This document shows, in pieces, positions 1 to 3,569 of a DNA stretch of 7,460 bases; position 1 is the stretch's first letter, and each line of letters starts with the position of its first letter. Below the pieces are notes generated by a model. The model worked only from the letters and a program-made list of their open reading frames with translations, ran no database searches and was not told the DNA's origin. Source of the DNA: CAZOIA01 sp964579675 (GTDB lineage: Bacteria; Planctomycetota; Phycisphaerae; UBA1845; PWPN01); contig CAZOIA010000244.1 of assembly GCA_964579675.1 (NCBI GenBank), forward strand, positions 1-7,460, read 5' to 3'. The translations under genes and the position numbers were made by a program.

Positions 1-152
1 GGAAACCACGGGTCGCCTCATAGTAAATGTCGCCGATCGCAGGGCTTCAATGGGGCCGCGTTCGTGAGAACGCGGAAACGCGCGGGCGACATCTTGATCG
101 GCTCCAACAGCGGCTCGCTTCAATGGGGCCGCGTTCGTGAGAACGCGGAAAC
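1..152 (-). CRISPR. Type I-G CRISPR array, leader-proximal end (partial)
   Basis: Two complete, identical 36-base repeats lie at 44-79 and 117-152, and bases 1-6 (GGAAAC) are the end of a third. The spacers at 7-43 and 80-116 are both 37 bases. On the plus strand the repeat starts GCTTCAATGGGG and ends GAACGCGGAAAC. It contains a perfect 8-bp inverted repeat, CCGCGTTC/GAACGCGG, around GTGA. On the minus strand it starts GTTTCC and ends ATTGAAGC, the usual form of class 1 repeats whose last 8 or so bases become the crRNA 5' handle, so I infer minus-strand transcription in line with the cas genes. No further repeat is seen to the right, so 117-152 is the leader-side repeat. The array continues past the left edge. 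The two spacers have no visible match elsewhere in the window. Confidence 0.97.
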
Positions 153-333
153 GCCCTGGTGGCAAGTGGCGTGGATAGCAGCACTTGCGGCTGCGATTTC
201 GAGCGGTGGCACCATGACCGGGCAATGAGCACGTTCGGACACCTCCTGATTTACACGTAAGTCTTTGATTATCAAAGAGCTCGAACGGGGCCCGGGGATT
301 CCGGATCGCGCCGCCGCTCGACGGTGGTTTACT
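153..333 (-). promoter_or_regulatory. Probable CRISPR leader
   Basis: This non-coding stretch lies between the first repeat and the hairpin that follows cas2, upstream of the array in the inferred direction of transcription. It is GC-rich except for an island at about 247-278. On the minus strand the island contains GATAAT (273-268), which is 5 of 6 to a bacterial -10 box, but I see no convincing -35 box at the right distance. No ORF here looks like a conserved protein. The assignment as leader rests on position (cas2, leader, array) and repeat orientation, not on homology. If the array were transcribed the other way this would be the trailer, which is less likely because the adjacent repeat is intact. 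Confidence 0.6.
258..278 (-). promoter_or_regulatory. AT-rich palindrome with IHF-like site in the leader
   Basis: Bases 262-278 form a palindrome, TCTTTGAT-T-ATCAAAGA, with 8-bp perfect arms around one base. Overlapping it, minus-strand bases 270-258 read AATCAAAGACTTA, which matches every defined position of the IHF consensus WATCAANNNNTTR. IHF bends the leader for spacer integration in types I-E and I-F; such a role in I-G is inference. The site is about 106 bases from the first repeat, much further than the I-E site. The palindrome could equally be a repressor operator or part of a promoter. Confidence 0.4.
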
Positions 334-398
334 GCCTATCCCAAGACCCTGGAATCCCACCGGCGAGACGCCAGTGCCACACGGGTTTGGGGATAGGC
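334..398 (-). repeat. 65-base concentric hairpin directly after cas2
   Basis: The outer arms GCCTATCCC (334-342) and GGGATAGGC (390-398) are a perfect 9-bp inverted repeat. After two mismatches pairing resumes at 346-349 with 383-386. An inner stem pairs 358-365 with 369-376 around an AGA triplet, with one G-U pair if read as minus-strand RNA. Outer and inner stems share nearly the same centre (366-367), so the whole is one imperfect hairpin. It begins two bases after the cas2 stop codon. There is no T-tract after it on the minus strand, so it is not a textbook intrinsic terminator. It may protect or end the cas mRNA 3' end, or be a copy of a dispersed palindromic repeat. The core CACTGGCGTCTCGCC is reminiscent of repeats common in Planctomycetota (from memory). 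Confidence 0.65.
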
Positions 399-399
399 C

Positions 400-690
400 T
401 TAGACGACCTGAACCCGTGCGGGCGGATTATACCGTCTCCCGAGGCATTCGAGAATACTGTCCAGGGGACTGGTCGCGTCCCCGAGGTCGAGGATGATAA
501 CCTGGTCGTCACGATGATGGATGGTCTCTGCGAGCCTGGCGCGGAGCTCGACGAGCTCCATCCGGCTGAGCTGTGCGAAGAACACGCTGAACTGGACGTG
601 CTCGGCGTGGCCTTTGAGTGTCTCGAAGACGCGGTTGCGGCGTTTGTCGTCGCTGATGTCGTACGAGATGAGGTATTGTCTTCGGGACAT
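400..690 (-). CDS. cas2: CRISPR-associated endoribonuclease-fold protein Cas2
   Basis: This 96-residue protein has the normal Cas2 length. Cas2 is a dimeric ferredoxin-fold protein that bridges two Cas1 dimers in the spacer integration complex. The N-terminus YLISYDISDDKRR is the family hallmark, a beta strand ending in the conserved Asp (D11), followed by a basic helix, VFETLKGH. The middle strand VQFSVFFAQLS and the later VIILDLG complete the fold, and the C-terminus RYNPPARVQVV would form the edge strand that contacts Cas1. The ATG at 690 follows the cas4-cas1 stop with one base between (TGAGATG). Its ribosome binding site is weak (GGTGA, 9 bases upstream), so translation is probably coupled to cas4-cas1. 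It is the last cas gene before the leader. The product is expected to work as a complex with the neighbouring Cas4-Cas1. Confidence 0.96.
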   Translation of the reverse strand: MSRRQYLISYDISDDKRRNRVFETLKGHAEHVQFSVFFAQLSRMELVELRARLAETIHHRDDQVIILDLGDATSPLDSILECLGRRYNPPARVQVV

Positions 691-691
691 C

Positions 692-2569
692 TCAGCGCGT
701 CACCATGCTCTGGTACCGGGGGAGATCTCCTCGCAGCCAGCGGGCGAGTAGTCGGGCCTGGAGGCGGATGATGGCCCGCCAGGCGCAGCGGTAGTCGAAC
801 AGCGGGTGGGTGACGAGCTGGTCGAGGCGGGCCTCGTATGCGCGGATCATGGCCTTGCGCCCCCTGTCGTTCAGCATGCAGCCCGCGGCGGATCGCGTGA
901 AGTCACTCCCGCGGACCATGCCGGTGTTGACGGCGGTGACCACGGCGGAATCGACGACCAGGGGCCGGAAGGGCTCCATCAGGTCCAGCGCGAGTGCCGG
1001 CCGCCCGTGCCTCGGCTTGTGGTAGAGCCCCCACCACGGGTCCAGCCCCTCCGCCAGCAGCGCGACCGTGCATTCCTTGGTCAGCAGTGCGTAGCCGAAC
1101 GAGAGCATCGCGTTGACCGGATCGCGAGGCGGGCGGCGGTTGCGGCGGGCGAAGTCCCACTCGGCGTCGAAATCGCGGGGCCTGAGCATTGCCGCAAAAT
1201 GTCGGAAGTACTGCGCCGCGATGCCGCCCTCGATGCCCAGGAGCTGCTGGGGGCTCTGGACGTCCGGCACGCGCGCGATCAGGTCCGCCATGTCGCGTAG
1301 CGCGCCACCGGGGACAGTCGCGTTGCGGCGCAGGAGCGTTCGCTGATTGGCGCCCTTGGCCGCGACGATCTCCCGGGCGAACGTCAGGCAGCGGTCAGGG
1401 TCGGCCGCGGCCGCGAACTGGGCAGCGCGGTCGTAAGCGTTTCGGAGCGTGATGCCATGGGTGATGCCGTAGAACCAATGTCCGCGCGAGAGGTGCACGA
1501 CCGGCACGCCGGCCTCGCAGAGCAGGTGCAGCGTCTGGGCACTGATCGACACGTTGCCGCACAGCACCACTTGGCTGACATCCTTGAGCCGAGCCTGAGC
1601 GAGTGTCTGCTTGTGCCGCGAGACGACGAGCTGCTCGCCGCGTTTGCCGACAAAGGCCCCCTGCTCCTGGACGTAGAGGGGCAGCGCGTCGTCGCATGGG
1701 GGATAGAGTCGGCGAACCTCCGGTGCGGTGGTATCCGGTGGCACGTGCTGCAGTGCGAGGGTCTCGTCAGGCAGGCAGATGCCGTTAAGTGAGCAGCCGT
1801 TGCACTTGGGACTGTCTTCGAGCGGCGGCGGGAGATCCGGGCGTTCGGCTGCCGCCCGAGCCTCGGCGATGAGCGATAACGTGCGTGCTTCGAGTTCGGG
1901 CGTGAAGGGCACGTCGACGCGGGTGCGCGAGCCGGCGAAGTAGAGCACACCGTGATCGCACTGGTAGCCGTGTTCGCGAAGGAGCAGGCCCTGGGCCATG
2001 AGTTGGACGCGCTCGGGCTCGTAGCAGCGCTCGGGCACGTCAGGCACGCGGCCGCGCTTGGTCTCGACCGGTACCGCTTGGTCGCCGGCGGTGGAGACGA
2101 GGTCGAGCTTGGCGGCCAGGCCGAGGTGCGAGCTGTCCAGCGGTACAGAGCGCGTGACAACGGGCGGCTCGTCGCCGTCGTTTGCGGTGTCCGAGCCGTG
2201 CCCGTCAGGAATCCGTTCCTCGTGAGCCAGCCCGTCCCCGGGCCGGTCTCCACCGCCCGCTTCTGCCCCCGGCTGATCGCTGACTGCCGATTGCTGAGAG
2301 CTATTCTCCGCATCCGGCAGGACGTGATCGAGCTGATCGACGCGGCGATGGACGACCTTGCCCTCGACGGTAAAGCGGTTGTCCGCCCACCGGCCCTCGA
2401 CGTGCATCAGATGAAACAGGCGCGGGCAGTAGGCGAACTCGTTGAGCATGCGCACGGGCAGGAGCCCGGGATCGTCCGGCTCCGGCCCGCAGGCGTCCAG
2501 GACGGGCGGGCCGTCATCGACGAGTCTCTCACGTGCTGATCTCTTTGTCATTGCGGTCAGGTCGGCCAT
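692..2569 (-). CDS. cas4-cas1: Cas4-Cas1 fusion, spacer acquisition nuclease/integrase
   Basis: This 625-residue fusion is a hallmark of type I-G. The N-terminal Cas4 domain (about 37-270) is a RecB-like nuclease that trims prespacers and reads the PAM. It shows iron-sulfur Cys48 in FAYCPRLF and Cys256, Cys259 and Cys265 in KCNGCSLNGIC, plus catalytic His74 (VVHRRVD), Asp156 (KLDLV), Glu169 and Lys171 (VETKRG), and the motif around Gln189. The Cas1 integrase domain (about 295-625) has the metal-binding triad Glu447 (GIEGG), His517 (GLYHKPR) and Asp529 (LALDLMEPFRP). All key residues are present, so both activities look intact. Residues of about 86-137 are a Gly/Asp/Ser-rich low-complexity insert within Cas4. 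I chose the ATG at 2569 because GGAGG lies 5 bases upstream. An in-frame extension to 2821 is open but overlaps the previous gene; ATG codons at 2581 and 2611 are weaker alternatives. Confidence 0.96.
   Translation of the reverse strand: MADLTAMTKRSARERLVDDGPPVLDACGPEPDDPGLLPVRMLNEFAYCPRLFHLMHVEGRWADNRFTVEGKVVHRRVDQLDHVLPDAENSSQQSAVSDQPGAEAGGGDRPGDGLAHEERIPDGHGSDTANDGDEPPVVTRSVPLDSSHLGLAAKLDLVSTAGDQAVPVETKRGRVPDVPERCYEPERVQLMAQGLLLREHGYQCDHGVLYFAGSRTRVDVPFTPELEARTLSLIAEARAAAERPDLPPPLEDSPKCNGCSLNGICLPDETLALQHVPPDTTAPEVRRLYPPCDDALPLYVQEQGAFVGKRGEQLVVSRHKQTLAQARLKDVSQVVLCGNVSISAQTLHLLCEAGVPVVHLSRGHWFYGITHGITLRNAYDRAAQFAAAADPDRCLTFAREIVAAKGANQRTLLRRNATVPGGALRDMADLIARVPDVQSPQQLLGIEGGIAAQYFRHFAAMLRPRDFDAEWDFARRNRRPPRDPVNAMLSFGYALLTKECTVALLAEGLDPWWGLYHKPRHGRPALALDLMEPFRPLVVDSAVVTAVNTGMVRGSDFTRSAAGCMLNDRGRKAMIRAYEARLDQLVTHPLFDYRCAWRAIIRLQARLLARWLRGDLPRYQSMVTR
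2272..2306 (+). repeat. Degenerate heptamer tandem repeat within the Cas4 linker
   Basis: Five consecutive 7-base units occur: GCTGATC, GCTGACT, GCCGATT, GCTGAGA and GCTATTC, with a consensus near GCTGATT. They lie inside the coding sequence of the Cas4 part and encode, on the minus strand, the residues around NSSQQSAVSDQ (about 88-99). Since 7 is not a multiple of 3, only three-unit changes keep the frame. The unit resembles heptamer repeats I recall as dispersed in several GC-rich bacterial genomes. Confidence 0.6.
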
Positions 2570-2573
2570 GTTT

Positions 2574-2579
2574 CCCTCC
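2574..2579 (-). promoter_or_regulatory. Ribosome binding site of cas4-cas1
   Basis: The minus strand reads GGAGGG, then four bases (AAAC), then the ATG at 2569. This is the strongest ribosome binding site among the cas genes and decides the cas4-cas1 start. It overlaps the alternative ATG at 2581 (ATGGAGGG), which itself lacks a good site. It sits in the only sizeable intergenic gap of the operon (2570-2615), so the adaptation genes can be translated independently of the interference genes. Confidence 0.75.
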
Positions 2580-2615
2580 ATTACGGGAAAGGCCGTCCCT
2601 GGCCAACACATCAGG

Positions 2616-3569
2616 TCACACTGCTCGCGCGGGCGTGAAGTTCGGGGTCTTCTCAACCAGAATCCGACGGCATCGGTAAACAGAAGCGATACCCATCGCA
2701 CGAATCGCCTCCGCATTGGGACAATCAGCCTGAAGCTCGCACATCGCCAACAGCGAGAACACGGGTTCACAGCCCAGCGGGCAAGTCCAGATCGGCCATG
2801 TCCACCGCGTATTGTCTGCACGAGTGCCGGAAAACCCGCACGTGCTCAGCTTGTCGCCCACAGCTATCGATTGAAACAGAGGGATAGCCTCGATCGCAAG
2901 GCGATTGGCACCAAGCATACCGCCGGATTTCTTTCGGGCAGGATCGCCGCTGGGCTTGTTCCATTGCAGCGCGTGCCGCCGATCTTCGCTCGGATCCCAA
3001 TGCAGCGACTGGTTGTGCAACGCGTCGGCGTAGTCCCAGGGCTGGAACAGTGCACGGTGAAGATGAGAGTATGTAGTGCGTTGGGTGATGCTCGTGAGGT
3101 TTCCGATAAAGTAGTCTCGTCGCACGATCTGAAGCTGGCTGGTCGCGTCAGGAGCGCAGTCAGAACTGATGGCCGAGAGCCAATCCGTAGCGGCAGTCTT
3201 GCGGCTATCAAGTTCCGTTCGACCACACAGACCCTGAAGTTTCTGACGCACGAGATGCGCCTCTAACCGCATTAGTTCATCAGCTCGTGCAAGCGGATGG
3301 TCGGCGAACTGTTGGGCCAGTTCGCCCTGAAGAGCCGCGAGCAGTCTCTGCTGGCCCTCTTGCCCGTCAGACAACGCCGAATCACGGGTCACGATGACAG
3401 GCCGCCAGGCGCCGCTATGCTCGACCCAGCACATTTTCACGTCGCGGTCAGGACAAGCATGCGAAAGGGTGCGGAGCGTGCCGAGAGCGGCGAGAAAGGC
3501 CAGCGGGTTGCTGCCATCCAGGCCAGCGAGCAGGAGGCCTGCGTCCGATCTGGCAAGGTTTGGTGTCAT
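2616..3569 (-). CDS. Type I-G Cas3-adjacent protein, Csx17/Cas8-like, function unknown
   Basis: This 317-residue protein is encoded between cas3 and cas4-cas1. I do not know its activity. Its N-terminus (about 12-34) reads LLLAGLDGSNPLAFLAALG, then TLR. This resembles the start of Csx17 and other I-G proteins, where a PLA-(F/Y)L-ALG-LR stretch opens the protein. Further landmarks are DYFIGNL (152-158), WDPSEDRRHAL (191-201), GANRLAIEAIP (220-230) and WTWPIWTCPL (256-265), all with the look of conserved motifs. I remember NCBI labelling comparable products as a Cas3-extension family of type I-G; I could not check this. At 317 residues it is far shorter than Csx17. I see no nuclease or helicase motif, signal peptide or membrane segment. 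Six Cys fall between 244 and 300. The ATG overlaps the cas3 stop (ATGA) and AGGAG lies 8 bases upstream, so it is co-translated with cas3 and may assist it or replace part of the large subunit. Confidence 0.8.
   Translation of the reverse strand: MTPNLARSDAGLLLAGLDGSNPLAFLAALGTLRTLSHACPDRDVKMCWVEHSGAWRPVIVTRDSALSDGQEGQQRLLAALQGELAQQFADHPLARADELMRLEAHLVRQKLQGLCGRTELDSRKTAATDWLSAISSDCAPDATSQLQIVRRDYFIGNLTSITQRTTYSHLHRALFQPWDYADALHNQSLHWDPSEDRRHALQWNKPSGDPARKKSGGMLGANRLAIEAIPLFQSIAVGDKLSTCGFSGTRADNTRWTWPIWTCPLGCEPVFSLLAMCELQADCPNAEAIRAMGIASVYRCRRILVEKTPNFTPARAV

Noticed and set aside
334..398. The hairpin as a canonical intrinsic terminator
   Set aside because: No run of T follows the stem on the minus strand and the stem has internal mismatches, so only a structured element is claimed.
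153..399. A further CRISPR repeat or tracrRNA-like anti-repeat between array and cas2
   Set aside because: Only a short core match (223-237) is found; there is no full repeat, no 37-base spacing and no long complement to the repeat, and type I-G does not use a tracrRNA.
1384..2313. Minus-strand ORF of 309 codons inside cas4-cas1
   Set aside because: It runs in another frame of a well-supported gene and has a Ser/Arg/Thr-rich composition without conserved motifs.
2570..2821. N-terminal extension of cas4-cas1 to 2821
   Set aside because: It overlaps the end of the 317-residue gene, lacks conserved features, and the GGAGG site points to the ATG at 2569.
2442..3266. Plus-strand ORF of 274 codons
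   Set aside because: It lies antisense to cas4-cas1 and the Cas3-adjacent gene, its translation has no recognisable motif, and the minus-strand proteins are clearly real.
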